Part shown: positions 32,182-41,354 of the stretch, piece after piece
Numbering within the stretch: the stretch's first letter is position 1
Layout of the letters: each line of letters opens with the position of its first letter
Assembly (NCBI RefSeq): GCF_023715155.1
Contig: NZ_JAMBNQ010000002.1
Coordinates: forward strand, 186,001-250,000
From: Neobacillus mesonae
GTDB lineage: Bacteria; Bacillota; Bacilli; Bacillales; Cytobacillaceae
Length of the DNA stretch: 64,000 nt
Direction of reading: 5' to 3'
The notes under the pieces: generated by a model
Database searches by the model: none
Told to the model about the DNA's origin: nothing
What the model saw: the letters and a program-made list of their open reading frames with translations, nothing else
Made by a program: the position numbers and the translations under genes

Positions 32182-33705
32182 CTAATAATGGACGCCAATT
32201 CCAGGTCCGAATGGAATTCCTAAGAATACAAAGAGCAGCAATAATATGATCCATACCACAAGGAAGATCAGATTGTATGGCAGCATAAGTGAAATTAAGG
32301 TTCCCAGGCCTGCCTTTTTATCATATTCCCTCATGAACCCTAACACTACAACGAAATATGGATTCATCGGTGTAAGGGTATTGGTGGATGATTCCGCAAT
32401 CCGATAAGCTGCTTGTATGAATGCTGGATGATAGCCTAATAAATAGAACATTTTCAAGAATACAGGAGCTTCAAGCGCCCACAAGGCTGAGCCGCTAAAA
32501 ACAACCAGGTTCAACAAAGCGGTAAGCAATGTAAAGGCAACTACCACGATAATTCCAGTAACTCCAATTGATTTTAAGAAATCGGCGCCGCTGACCGCTA
32601 ACCATGAACCAATATTAGACCACTCGAAATAGGCAATAAACTGTGCTGCGGCAAATATAAGGACGATGAAGCCAGACATGTCCTTCATCGCTTCGCCCAT
32701 ATACCTCGCAATAGCCTTAGAGTTATCAATTTTTTTGACTGTTACTCCGTACGCAACCGCAACGGCAATGAAGAAAAGCGTGACAATGGGTACAATCCCA
32801 GCAAGTAATGGCGACGGGATGAGACCGCCCTTCTCATTTCGAAGGGGTGAATCAGGTATAAAGATTAAAACCAATAGTAATCCAACATAAATGACCGTTG
32901 TGATACCGGCATTACGCAGCCCTTTTTTCTCAAGAGGTGTCGTTTCATGAAATTCCTTTTTCACATCTCCATCATATGCCCCAAGTCTTGGTTCTACGAT
33001 TTTCTCGGTAATCCAGGCACCAATAAAAGAGAGTACAAGTGTCGATGCAATCATGAAATACCAGTTATCAACCGGCGTAACCGTAACAGCGGCATCTACC
33101 TTTTCCATTACTTCAGCTGAGATCCCTGACATGACGGCATCGGTATTTGTTACCAGAATGTTAGCCGTAAAACCTGACCCTACACCGGCAAAACCTGCAG
33201 CAAGACCAGCTAATGGATGTCTTCCCAGGTTATAAAAAACCATTGCTGCAAGCGGCGGGATGATGACAAATGAAGCATCTCCAGCTATATTACCAATGAT
33301 TCCTGTAAAAACAACCGCATATGTAATGATCGCCTTTGGTGCCCGCAGGATGGTGTTTTTAATAAATGTTTCCAAAAGGCCTACCTTATCGGCCAGCCCA
33401 ATTCCAAGCATCATCGTTAAGACAATCCCGAGCGGTTTAAACCCGACAAAATTATCCAGCATGGAAGTAAGCATAAACTGAAAACCTTCTTTGGTTAACA
33501 GGCTTTTTATCGCAACTACTTTTTCGCTTCCAGGCTGTTTAAATGTCACATCAAATAAAGAGATCAGCCATGATAAAATGATGACGATTACGGCAAGTGA
33601 AACGAAAAGAATAAACGGGTCAGGCAGCTTGTTGCCTATCCGCTCAATGCCATTTAAAAAACGAACAAATCTTGTATTTGCTTTTTTATCAACTTGTGTT
33701 GCCAT
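32182..33705 (-). CDS. AbgT-family transporter
   Basis: A 507-aa membrane protein with about 11-13 helices, from the family of E. coli AbgT (p-aminobenzoyl-glutamate uptake) and MtrF (drug efflux). It starts near FLNGIERIGNKLPDPFILF and shows GNIAGDASFVIIPPLAAMVF, plus a C-terminal AESSTNTLTPMNPYFVVVLG typical of the family. ATG at 33705 has GGGGTGG 5 nt upstream; an earlier in-frame GTG at 33714 lies inside that site. It stands alone, without the abgAB hydrolase genes, so the substrate cannot be assigned. Confidence 0.9.
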   Translation of the reverse strand: MATQVDKKANTRFVRFLNGIERIGNKLPDPFILFVSLAVIVIILSWLISLFDVTFKQPGSEKVVAIKSLLTKEGFQFMLTSMLDNFVGFKPLGIVLTMMLGIGLADKVGLLETFIKNTILRAPKAIITYAVVFTGIIGNIAGDASFVIIPPLAAMVFYNLGRHPLAGLAAGFAGVGSGFTANILVTNTDAVMSGISAEVMEKVDAAVTVTPVDNWYFMIASTLVLSFIGAWITEKIVEPRLGAYDGDVKKEFHETTPLEKKGLRNAGITTVIYVGLLLVLIFIPDSPLRNEKGGLIPSPLLAGIVPIVTLFFIAVAVAYGVTVKKIDNSKAIARYMGEAMKDMSGFIVLIFAAAQFIAYFEWSNIGSWLAVSGADFLKSIGVTGIIVVVAFTLLTALLNLVVFSGSALWALEAPVFLKMFYLLGYHPAFIQAAYRIAESSTNTLTPMNPYFVVVLGFMREYDKKAGLGTLISLMLPYNLIFLVVWIILLLLFVFLGIPFGPGIGVHY

Positions 33706-33889
33706 TTTTTCCACCCCAAATCAATTTTTCCCGGTAGTAATGTCATCTACTATAATTTATTAATTAGATATAAATACTGGGGAATAAAAATATAAAATCC
33801 TATTTAAAGAGCCATCATGGACTCCTCCAACAGGTAATTCCGGCTTATTATGGATACCGAAAGCTTTGACGCTATTGTTTTCAACAACT

Positions 33890-34867
33890 TTACTTACTTA
33901 ATCTTTCACGATGATGAGGAGTGCTCCACCCCGAAAGATCAGGTCCCTTTGGTATAATGTTTAGCGGGTTATTGCCAGAAGCATACTGGGCCTTTTTCAT
34001 CGCTTCAAAATCAGTCGTGTCACCGAAACCAGGTGTTTGATATAAATCGCGGGCGTATCCCCACAAATTTGGAAAGTCAATAAGGCGGTTTCGATTTGCT
34101 TTATATTCTGTGTAATAGATCACATCAAAGCGGGCTAAGGAAACATAAAGCCTTACATCAGAATCTGAAATAAAATCGCCAAATAAGTACCGCTGTGAAG
34201 CCAGACGCTGTTCTAATTCATCCAATCTTGCAAATAAGGCATCATACGCTTTCTCGTAATCTTCTTGTGAATCTGCAGAGCCGCATTTATATACACCCTT
34301 ATTGATATCATGGTAAATAACGTCATTTAGTTCATCAATATCCTTTCGTAAGTGTTCAGGGTATAAATCTGGTGCTCCTTTTTTATGAAAAGGGGCCCAG
34401 GCAGTCTCAAAGATGTTTGTCAATGTAAGATAATCATTATAAACGACCTTTTTGGTTTGAATATCTGCTACGGCAGGAACAGAAGCCCGTCCGCTATATT
34501 CTGGATCTGAATGAAAATACGCTTCACTTAAATAACGAATACCTAAAACAGGATCGACTCCTGCATCATCAAGTGAAAATTCCCATCCTTGTTCTGATCG
34601 TATTGGATTGACCGTCCCTAAACTAATCACATCTTCTAATCCAAGAAGCTTCCGGACAATGACAGACCGATGTGCCCAAGGACAATGAGGAGACCATAAT
34701 AAACGATACCTTCCAGCTTCAATTGAAAGTTCACCGGGATTATGACCAAACGGTGCAGTAAATCTATTATTTGGGCGGTTTACTTGTTCCGTTTCAGCAG
34801 CACCTGTTTTATTTTTAATTTTACTAAAATCAAGCTGGCAAAATGTTTGTTCTTCAATTCCTGACAT
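33890..34867 (-). CDS. Glutathione S-transferase family, glutathionyl-hydroquinone reductase type
   Basis: A 325-aa protein of the Xi-class GST family (YqjG/ECM4). The catalytic SPHCPWAHR motif is near residues 59-67, NPIRSEQGW follows, and the helical C-terminal domain has FGDFISDSDVRLYVSLARFD. These enzymes reduce thiol-quinone conjugates; Bacillaceae use bacillithiol instead of glutathione, so the physiological thiol is uncertain. It is monocistronic on the minus strand. The upstream gap (34,868-35,164) is AT-rich without visible features. Confidence 0.88.
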   Translation of the reverse strand: MSGIEEQTFCQLDFSKIKNKTGAAETEQVNRPNNRFTAPFGHNPGELSIEAGRYRLLWSPHCPWAHRSVIVRKLLGLEDVISLGTVNPIRSEQGWEFSLDDAGVDPVLGIRYLSEAYFHSDPEYSGRASVPAVADIQTKKVVYNDYLTLTNIFETAWAPFHKKGAPDLYPEHLRKDIDELNDVIYHDINKGVYKCGSADSQEDYEKAYDALFARLDELEQRLASQRYLFGDFISDSDVRLYVSLARFDVIYYTEYKANRNRLIDFPNLWGYARDLYQTPGFGDTTDFEAMKKAQYASGNNPLNIIPKGPDLSGWSTPHHRERLSK

Positions 34868-35164
34868 TGAATACAGCCTCTCATGATATTTTTTTATTAA
34901 AATAGTAAATTGTTTTTTAATTCCGAGTTTTTTTATATGATTTATTATTTTAATATTATCCTATTTATATGTCAATGTTTAAATGATCTTCCTTTATTCG
35001 GCAGGCTGATAGAAGGAAACAGTCTATATTAGGTAAAAGTAAGAAAAGATCATGAACTATTCTGAAAGCAATTTGGCCGATTCATTCAATAAAAAAATTA
35101 CTCATAATCAAGAATGGGCTTTAATTGCGATGTAAGAATATGGCTTTATAAATAAAAAATCCAG

Positions 35165-35659
35165 TTATTCACTGGATTTAGGGTTAGTTGATTCTGAGGT
35201 ATTTGGTTTTTCGATGAATTTTTGAAAAGCATAGTTCAAGAGAGCCAGCGAGTAAGATATGAAAAAGATTATTTTAGAGTTAAACTTTTTTAATTGATAA
35301 TGACCCATTTTTTGAAAAAGTGCACTTAAGGGATAGGCAAAAACTAAATCCATTATTAAATTACAAAATGCATATAAAAAAAACTTTCCATATGTAAAAC
35401 GAAACACCCACAAATTAGTTGTAAAAAATGGTCCAAATATAAAGGATAAAGCATCAAATATCATGTATTTGGTACCTCCTTTTACCTTCCACCATTTAAA
35501 AATGGGATTTAGGAGTGTTTGTATTAACAAAATACATGAGCAAAATAATGTAACTGGCAAATATCTTTTAAAGGATTGTTTTGGATAAAAGAATATAACA
35601 ATTGCCCATAACACTATTGCGTTTGCTATTCTAAAAAAATTTACTAGCAAAATGATCAC
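35165..35659 (-). CDS. Small multi-pass membrane protein, paralogue 1 of 3
   Basis: A 164-aa hydrophobic protein of unknown function with about four or five helices. The FKRYLPVTLF, FKWWKVKGG, FGPFFTTNLWVFRFTYGKFF and NLIMDLVFAY segments line up with the proteins at 56,885 and 57,530, so the three form a paralogous set. The start is either GTG 35659, which overlaps a TTAGGGTG ribosome site, or TTG 35650 at better spacing. Confidence 0.7.
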   Translation of the reverse strand: MIILLVNFFRIANAIVLWAIVIFFYPKQSFKRYLPVTLFCSCILLIQTLLNPIFKWWKVKGGTKYMIFDALSFIFGPFFTTNLWVFRFTYGKFFLYAFCNLIMDLVFAYPLSALFQKMGHYQLKKFNSKIIFFISYSLALLNYAFQKFIEKPNTSESTNPKSSE

Positions 35660-35869
35660 CCTAAGTTTTTTTGTTAGGATGTGTTAATTAACTGATTTTA
35701 TTCTATTGTTCAGCCCTTCATATTTAACTAAACGTTTAGATAAACAAGAAAATATAGTATGAGCTTTTGTGATTACTGGGCTCACTTTTTCAGAGTATAT
35801 ACAGCCAATACATACTATAGGTAATTTATGGGGAAGGTACATATAGTATTTCTATTTTGGAGGTTACTT

Positions 35870-36892
35870 ATGGAGGAAAAGGAAACCCAGATAAGGTTAA
35901 CAGCAGGTGAGATTGCTCAGCTTTGGCTTCAATATTTAAATGACAGCTCAAGCATATGTATCCTTTCGTATTTTTTAGAAAAAGCGGAGGATGAGGAAAT
36001 TAAGCCTATCATTCAATATGCATTAGAGTTATCTAAGACACATATTGAAAAAATTACAGCCATTTTAACGGAGGAAAAAAATGTAGTTCCATATGGTTTT
36101 AGTATAAAGGAGGATGTAGACCTGGCTGCTCCTAGACTTTATTCTGACAGTTTTGTACTTAATTTTATAAACCAAATGTCTAAGGTTGGCCTTACAGCAT
36201 ATGCAGGCAGTGTAGCAGCATCTGTAAGAGACGACATAAAAACCTATTATATGGACTGCCTTACCGAAACAATGCATTTATACAAAAAATCGACCGATTT
36301 ATTATTGTCGAAGGGATTGTTTATCAGGTCTCCCAGTCTGCCTGATTTAGAAAAGGTTGAATTCGTAAAAAAACAATGGTTTATGTTAGATGTGTTTGGC
36401 GAGAAAAGGCCATTAACAGCATCTGAAGTAGATAATTTATTTGCGAATCTCCAAAGAAATGCATTGGGAGTAACGGCCCTTACCGGATTTAGTCAGGTTG
36501 CACAAGAAAAGAATGTAAAACAATTCTTTTTAAAAGGATTAGAAATTGGGAATAAACATATTCAATTATTTAGAGGTAAGTTAGAGGAAAGTAAACTCCC
36601 TGCCCCAATGGGGTGGGATTCAGAAATAACAAATAGTACAACATATACGTTTTCTGATAAGCTTATGATGTTCTTCACATCTGGTTTGATTTCTTTGAGC
36701 ATTGGGTATTACGGTACAGCCATCAGTCAAAGTCCTAGAGCTGATATTAGTGCAATGTATAACAGGCTGTCCTTAGAAATACAGTTGTATTCCGAGGATG
36801 GAGCAAATATTATGATAAAAAATGGGTGGTTAGAGCAGCCTCCTATGGCAGCCGATAGAGATAAATTAATAAGGAAAAAGAATCAATTGTAA
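35870..36892 (+). CDS. DUF3231 family protein
   Basis: A 340-aa protein made of two related helical halves (ferritin-like or CotF-like bundles), as in DUF3231 proteins found in spore formers. The first half begins LTAGEIAQLWLQYLNDSSSI, the second ASEVDNLFANLQRNALGVTA. ATG 35870 is preceded by TTGGAGGTT; the 14 residues upstream in frame are not conserved. Function unknown; a spore-associated role is only suggested by distribution. A terminator follows. Confidence 0.82.
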   Translation: MEEKETQIRLTAGEIAQLWLQYLNDSSSICILSYFLEKAEDEEIKPIIQYALELSKTHIEKITAILTEEKNVVPYGFSIKEDVDLAAPRLYSDSFVLNFINQMSKVGLTAYAGSVAASVRDDIKTYYMDCLTETMHLYKKSTDLLLSKGLFIRSPSLPDLEKVEFVKKQWFMLDVFGEKRPLTASEVDNLFANLQRNALGVTALTGFSQVAQEKNVKQFFLKGLEIGNKHIQLFRGKLEESKLPAPMGWDSEITNSTTYTFSDKLMMFFTSGLISLSIGYYGTAISQSPRADISAMYNRLSLEIQLYSEDGANIMIKNGWLEQPPMAADRDKLIRKKNQL

Positions 36893-36899
36893 TTCCTAT

Positions 36900-36940
36900 T
36901 CAAGTCCTTCTGCATATAAACAGGAAGGGCTTTTTTTATT
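36900..36940 (+). terminator. Terminator after the DUF3231 gene
   Basis: AAGTCCTTCTG pairs with CAGGAAGGGCTT, followed by a T run. The following stretch to 37,195 is AT-rich, and CATATAATG near 37,107 could be a -10 element. Confidence 0.85.
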
Positions 36941-37195
36941 ACCAATTAGGAATTGTGCAAATTCCTTTATAGATTATAGATATTTTGTGAAGGAATTTAC
37001 TTACTAATGGGTTCGTTTGTTAAAGATCAAGATACATGCGGCGGTCTTTTTCTTGTTTAGTTATCGGGGCAGGTTGGCTTAAATAATTACCCTATCCGCA
37101 TTTGTCATATAATGTTTTAAGAATCAGGGCGAATACCCAGGAATTTATCCCCAAAATGCATATGCTCTAATATAAATTAAATGAGGAGGATGAAC

Positions 37196-37549
37196 GTGAT
37201 TCTTAATTATCATGCTTGTAGTCCAACATACGAGAGGATTGGTCCAGGTCATGGTCATGGTTTTGGTAGTCCAGGTATAGGTGCACCTGGTTCTGGTGTA
37301 GGTTTTTCCCCAGGACTTGGCTTAGGCGGGCCAGGCTCTGGAGCTGGTTTTGGCCCTGGAATTGGTCTAGGTGGACCAGGTATAGGTGCACCAGGCTCTG
37401 GCGTAGGTTTTTCTCCAGGACTTGGTTTAGGCGGACCAGGCTCTGGACTTGGTTATTATCCAGGACTTGGTTTAGGTGGACCAGGCATTGGCGGCTACCC
37501 TCACCCATACTATTATCCTTATCCATATTCATCGTACCCGTACTATTAA
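37196..37549 (+). CDS. Glycine-rich repeat protein
   Basis: A 117-aa low-complexity protein. After a short head (ILNYHACSPTYERIGPGHGHG) it is built of GFSPGLGLGGPGSG-type repeats and ends in a Tyr/Pro/His-rich tail (YPHPYYYPYPYSSYPYY). Composition resembles spore coat or exosporium proteins, but no family is recognised. GTG 37196 is preferred, since AGGAGG (37184-37189) is 6 nt upstream; ATG 37190 is directly on the ribosome site and ATG 37181 overlaps it. Confidence 0.65.
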   Translation: MILNYHACSPTYERIGPGHGHGFGSPGIGAPGSGVGFSPGLGLGGPGSGAGFGPGIGLGGPGIGAPGSGVGFSPGLGLGGPGSGLGYYPGLGLGGPGIGGYPHPYYYPYPYSSYPYY

Positions 37550-37585
37550 TCGATAAATTTAGAGATTTGCCTGGCTGCGTTTCTA

Positions 37586-37693
37586 CAATATAAAAAGTTT
37601 GGTTTTAAAACAGAAGGCATTTTAAAGAATGACAAAGTTCTTTCTGACGGTAAATACTATAACACCGTTGTTATGGGGAGATTTAAGGAATGA
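37586..37693 (+). pseudogene. C-terminal remnant of a GNAT acetyltransferase
   Basis: The frame reads QYKKFGFKTEGILKND then KVLSDGKYYNTVVMGRFKE and stops at TGA 37691. This is the usual GNAT ending (YxKxGFxxEG ... DGxYYxxxxM). No N-terminal part or start is present upstream, where the Gly-rich gene ends. The remnant is about 35 codons. Confidence 0.75.
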
Positions 37694-37796
37694 TGGCAGT
37701 TCAATAGTGGTCTAATTATGATACGGTCAATAATATAATTAAAAGGATTTATATCAAGTGCAGTGGTAATCATTTTAAAAATTTGTTAATGTTCAG

Positions 37797-37825
37797 ATGA
37801 GTTTCTTTGGAAACTCTTTTTTTAT
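37797..37825 (+). terminator. Hairpin terminator
   Basis: GAGTTTC/GAAACTC with a TTTG loop is followed by seven T residues. It may be the relic terminator of the lost acetyltransferase gene. The rest of 37,694-38,009 is AT-rich. Confidence 0.85.
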
Positions 37826-38009
37826 GAATCCTAAAATATAAATAATTATTTTAGTTTTCAATAAATAACTTTAAGGGCCAAATTCCTGAAAAAAGAAAGG
37901 GATCTTAAATGTTTTCTGAAAATTTACAAATTAATATTGACTCCAAGTGAATTTTTATAAGATAATACTAACGAGTAATATATGGTTTATATTTTGAAGG
38001 AGATGTCAA

Positions 38010-38609
38010 ATGGGCAAAAGGGGCAGGAAAAAAGGGGCTAGCGGTGAACAGAGCAGAGCTCTATTGCTTTCGATTGCTGCAGAAGAGTTTGCGAACAAGG
38101 GTTATTATCAAACAAAGGTTAGCACAATCGTTCAAAGGGCAGGCGTAACGCAGCCAACCTTTTACCTTTACTTTAAAAGTAAAGAGGCAATATATCAGGA
38201 ATTAATGGATTCGTTTAGCAAAGGGCTGTTTGATCTTACTAGTAAGAGTAGATTAGAACCCGGAATTGATTTCAACTCCTTACCATTGAGAATTACAAAA
38301 GGATTAACGGGAATCTTTACTTTTTTTTCTGAGAATCAAAATGTAACGCGCATTGGATTTTTTAATTCATTAGAGGCTGAAGTGATTAAAAAACAGTTAG
38401 CCCTGCAAATAAGAGACAACTTAATTTCTGAAGTGAAGAATGGTTATTTTCAAACGGATATGGATATGGGCTTGATAGCTGAGATTTTAGTTGGCACCAT
38501 TGAGCGTCTCACCCTTACCAAATTATTTCCGGGTATAAAAGAACCCGAAGAAATTGCATCAGAGATTGTTCATCTTTTTCTAAACGGAATGTTATCAAAA
38601 AGGGAATAG
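38010..38609 (+). CDS. TetR/AcrR family transcriptional regulator
   Basis: A 199-aa regulator. The N-terminal helix-turn-helix reads AAEEFANKGYYQTKVSTIVQ, then AGVTQPTFYLYFKSKEAIY (about residues 25-63). The C-terminal ligand domain is all-helical. A TGAAGGAGATG ribosome site precedes ATG 38010. No adjacent pump or enzyme gene suggests the target; a small SinI-like gene follows 160 nt later. Confidence 0.88.
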   Translation: MGKRGRKKGASGEQSRALLLSIAAEEFANKGYYQTKVSTIVQRAGVTQPTFYLYFKSKEAIYQELMDSFSKGLFDLTSKSRLEPGIDFNSLPLRITKGLTGIFTFFSENQNVTRIGFFNSLEAEVIKKQLALQIRDNLISEVKNGYFQTDMDMGLIAEILVGTIERLTLTKLFPGIKEPEEIASEIVHLFLNGMLSKRE

Positions 38610-38769
38610 TTTTTTACTGTTATTGGACTGGATTTTCATTTTGGTCTAAGTACATCAAAAAACGACCACAGGCTATTATTCTATTAGCATTAGAGGATGC
38701 AAAATTTTGGATTCACATAAAGCCAGCATTATAAGGACAAGGCTTATTATGAGGTAAGGAGAAATGGTA

Positions 38770-38919
38770 ATGGAGAGAAAGCTAGATAATGAATGGGTGG
38801 ACTTGATTATTCAGGCTAAACAAGTGGGGATTCCTATAGAGGAGATTCGCAGGTTTCTTAGAGAGGGAACTTTAGCTAAGGCAGCACATCTTGAAAACAA
38901 AAATGTGGTGAATGAATAA
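38770..38919 (+). CDS. SinI-like anti-repressor peptide
   Basis: A 49-aa protein with LDNEWVDLIIQAKQVGIPIE followed by EIRRFLREG. This matches the SinI dimerisation helix pair (LDxEWVELxxEAKxxxIxxEEIRxFL) by which SinI binds and titrates the biofilm master repressor SinR. ATG 38770 is 8 nt from AAGGAG (38756-38761); the in-frame ATG 38764 is too close. No SinR gene lies beside it, so it would act in trans on a SinR-type repressor elsewhere. Confidence 0.75.
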   Translation: MERKLDNEWVDLIIQAKQVGIPIEEIRRFLREGTLAKAAHLENKNVVNE

Positions 38920-38944
38920 AGTTTCGTTTTTTAAAAAGCAAAAG

Positions 38945-38984
38945 TAAGAGCAGTGGTGAAAAATGTAAACCACTGCTCTTATTG
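38945..38984 (+). terminator. Hairpin terminator after the SinI-like gene
   Basis: TAAGAGCAGTGGT pairs with ACCACTGCTCTTA (11-nt loop); only a short T-rich tail follows. Confidence 0.7.
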
Positions 38985-39132
38985 CCTATTCTGATAAAAT
39001 TTTTGTGCGTTTTTTTCATTTTGTTTCACTAACAAATGTAGAGCCCAAAAGGAGTGCTCCACCCAGCATAAAAAACGATTCATTCGGAAAGTAAAATTCG
39101 TTATAATAATACACTAAAGGGGGTGCTTACAG

Positions 39133-39225
39133 ATGGAGAATCACTTAAGATTGTCAGGTACTTCTTACACTCATGCAAAGCCTATTATTGGAAAGGCGAT
39201 ACTTTGCATGGGGCGAAAAAGTTAA
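39133..39225 (+). CDS. Possible 30-aa leader peptide
   Basis: ATG 39133 follows a strong AAAGGGGGTG site at 8-nt spacing, with a perfect TATAAT at 39101-39106 upstream. The 30-codon frame has no recognised motif. Its DNA contains a perfect CATGCAAAG/CTTTGCATG dyad (39172-39210). Its position just before a hairpin over the next ribosome site suggests a regulatory leader, but it may be a fortuitous frame. Confidence 0.4.
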   Translation: MENHLRLSGTSYTHAKPIIGKAILCMGRKS

Positions 39226-39260
39226 TTTTATCGCTGAACAAGCTTTTCTAATATTTTGGC

Positions 39261-39304
39261 TTTGCACCTTATTTTTTTCAAAATCAAAATAAGGGGCGGG
39301 CAAA
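39261..39304 (+). promoter_or_regulatory. Hairpin covering the ribosome site of the CD3324-type gene
   Basis: CCTTATTTT (39267-39275) pairs perfectly with AAAATAAGG (39286-39294), and TTTGC (39261-39265) can pair with GCAAA (39300-39304). The GGGGCGGG ribosome site lies within the 3' side of this fold, just before TTG 39306. Confidence 0.5.
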
Positions 39305-39305
39305 T

Positions 39306-39575
39306 TTGAAATATATGAATGCAAACAAAGTTTTACCTGAAAAGCTAATCATGGAAATCCAAAAGTATGTCCAAGGGGAAACCCTTTATATTCCTAAGCA
39401 GGAAGCGGAGTATCAGAAATGGGGAACATCAAGCGGCGGAAGACAGCTGCTTGACCACCGTAATGCTGCCATTAGAAAATCCTTTTCGAACGGCTGCAGT
39501 ATCCAGCAGCTGGCTGAGGAATATTATCTTTCAACGGAAACGATTAAGAAGATTGTCTATTCACATAAAAAGTAG
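39306..39575 (+). CDS. CD3324 family protein (Mor-like helix-turn-helix)
   Basis: An 89-aa protein. The start MKYMNANKVLPEKLIMEIQK, then YVQGETLYIPKQEAEYQKWG, and a C-terminal helix-turn-helix (CSIQQLAEEYYLSTETIKKI) match the CD3324 family of small putative regulators related to Mor activators. TTG 39306 is used, 5 nt from the GGGGCGGG ribosome site; ATG 39315 is an alternative. Target unknown. Confidence 0.8.
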   Translation: MKYMNANKVLPEKLIMEIQKYVQGETLYIPKQEAEYQKWGTSSGGRQLLDHRNAAIRKSFSNGCSIQQLAEEYYLSTETIKKIVYSHKK

Positions 39576-39620
39576 GCGAACAGCACTGGTGAACATCCTT
39601 CATCCGTGCTGTTCTTATGT
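39576..39620 (+). terminator. Weak hairpin terminator
   Basis: GAACAGCAC (39578-39586) pairs with GTGCTGTTC (39606-39614) around a 19-nt loop; little T run follows. Confidence 0.5.
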
Positions 39621-39716
39621 AAAAAACGTTTCTAAGTCATTTTCTCCATTTTAAAGGCGTGGTGCAGTATTTAAAATAGGATTAAGTATGAATGAAAATG
39701 ATGGGAGATTTTCGTG

Positions 39717-40367
39717 ATGGACCAAAAGTTTATGAAAAATGAACAATTGAATTTTATAAAAAAACAAATTGCTTTCATTAAAGACAGCACCAAAAAGAAC
39801 GTACCCCAAAACGTATTGGCGGCTGTGGTTGATTTAGCCAATGCCAAAATCCTGGCTCTCTTTCCAAATGCATCACCGGAACAACAGGAAATGCTGGACC
39901 TATCCAAACTGAAAACAGATAAAGAGTATGAGCAATATATTCAGCATCTTTCGGACTATTTACGGCCGTTTCCAAAAATCACCGAGCAGCAGCTGAAAAA
40001 AATGTTTCCGAAACATAAAAAATTAAAGCTGCCGGATTTATCAACTATAGACCACAGCCAGCTGACCTATTTAAGCTGGAATGACCTAAGATCCAATAAA
40101 AAATTTATAGTATATGAGCTGGAGGGGAAAATGGCCGGTATTGAATGTGAATTTGCACCAACTAGTAAAAAAAATCTTTGTTCCATCTGTAACAGTTTTG
40201 GCGAGGTTGTCTATTTTTCCACCGTAACGAAAGCGAAAAAACCGAAAAACCCGGATTATTACAGGGCTATCGGCAATCTTATTTGTGCTGACAGCAGTGA
40301 ATGCAATAAAAAAATAACAAATGTCGAATATTTGACCACTTTCCTGAAAGACTCATTAGGAATATGA
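39717..40367 (+). CDS. FusB/FusC-family EF-G-binding protein
   Basis: A 216-aa two-domain protein. The N-terminal helical bundle (residues 1-80) is followed by a treble-clef zinc finger with the Cys set CSICN and CADSSECNKK at the C-terminus. FusB-type proteins bind EF-G and release it from the ribosome, giving fusidic acid resistance in staphylococci; chromosomal homologues in Bacillaceae may have a general translation role. Start ATG 39717 or GTG 39714, behind GGGAG. Confidence 0.82.
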   Translation: MDQKFMKNEQLNFIKKQIAFIKDSTKKNVPQNVLAAVVDLANAKILALFPNASPEQQEMLDLSKLKTDKEYEQYIQHLSDYLRPFPKITEQQLKKMFPKHKKLKLPDLSTIDHSQLTYLSWNDLRSNKKFIVYELEGKMAGIECEFAPTSKKNLCSICNSFGEVVYFSTVTKAKKPKNPDYYRAIGNLICADSSECNKKITNVEYLTTFLKDSLGI

Positions 40368-40508
40368 AAGCTTTACATGGTGGTGGACACCATTTTGGGT
40401 TTTACCCCTTTTTCAGCAGGTATATAATACCTCGAAATAGCAAAGTCTGGGGGCGGTTCGTGATCTCAGTATAAGGGCAAAAAAAGAACCGTTCCCCTCT
40501 ATCTGCTG

Positions 40509-41354
40509 CTATTCTAATAAATAGTTAAGTGCAGGTGATAATCCATGGATGGTTGTTGTGAGATGATCTAATCCTTCCAATCTTGTAAGACCAGCATGCG
40601 GTATTTTAGAGGATAGATATTCAGCATGGGACATTGGAACGTTTACATCTTGATCACCGTGCCAAAAATGGATAGGGACTTTTATCTTTTCAAATGGTAT
40701 ATTCCATGGCGTTCCGAAAATTTTCCCATCATCAATCATTCCATAAGGGGTTTTAGAACTTTCAATGGCTAAATTTGTGTAACCGTTGATCACTGCAGGT
40801 GTTAATTTTTGCTGGCTTTCTTTTGGCATCTTTTCTACCAGACTATTGACGTATTGAACAGGATTTTCCTTTACTTTGGCAACAAATGCCTCAAGCAGTT
40901 CTGGCTGGTATAACGCAGCCTTTATCGAACTTTTCTCCTCCTCCCCCATTTCTTCTAACAGCTCCGGTATATATACCGGTCCAACCCCGCATAAAATAGC
41001 TGTCTTTTCTACTTTCTCAGGCATAAAATAACTGATGGAAATAGCATAAGGTGTCCCGCCGGAAGGTGCTATGATGGAAAAGGACGAGAGATTTAGATGC
41101 TCAAGTAATTCCGAGAAATCCAAATTCCAATCTTGAAGAGTTCTGCCTTTTTGGGGATCGGATAATCCATAACCAGGGCGATCTACCACAAAAAGACGGA
41201 CAAACGGAACAGCCGACTCAATGATTTGGGCAGCTGGATGATTTCTAGCCCCAGGTGTACCGTGGAAGAAGAAAATAGGCTTCCCCTTGGCATTTCCATA
41301 CTCAGAATAGCCTAGCTTTCTCCCATCTCTTAAGACGATTGTTTGATCTTTCAT
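40509..41354 (-). CDS. Alpha/beta hydrolase
   Basis: A 281-aa alpha/beta-fold hydrolase. The oxyanion loop FFHGTPGARNHP is near residue 30. The nucleophile Ser lies in an IIAPSGGTPYA elbow near residue 97, with the acid Asp in WHGDQDVNVP and the catalytic His in GLDHLTT. An AAGGAGGT ribosome site precedes the ATG. Substrate unknown. A dyad with GGTTC/GAACC arms (about 40,450-40,500) lies between it and the FusB-type gene. Confidence 0.85.
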   Translation of the reverse strand: MKDQTIVLRDGRKLGYSEYGNAKGKPIFFFHGTPGARNHPAAQIIESAVPFVRLFVVDRPGYGLSDPQKGRTLQDWNLDFSELLEHLNLSSFSIIAPSGGTPYAISISYFMPEKVEKTAILCGVGPVYIPELLEEMGEEEKSSIKAALYQPELLEAFVAKVKENPVQYVNSLVEKMPKESQQKLTPAVINGYTNLAIESSKTPYGMIDDGKIFGTPWNIPFEKIKVPIHFWHGDQDVNVPMSHAEYLSSKIPHAGLTRLEGLDHLTTTIHGLSPALNYLLE

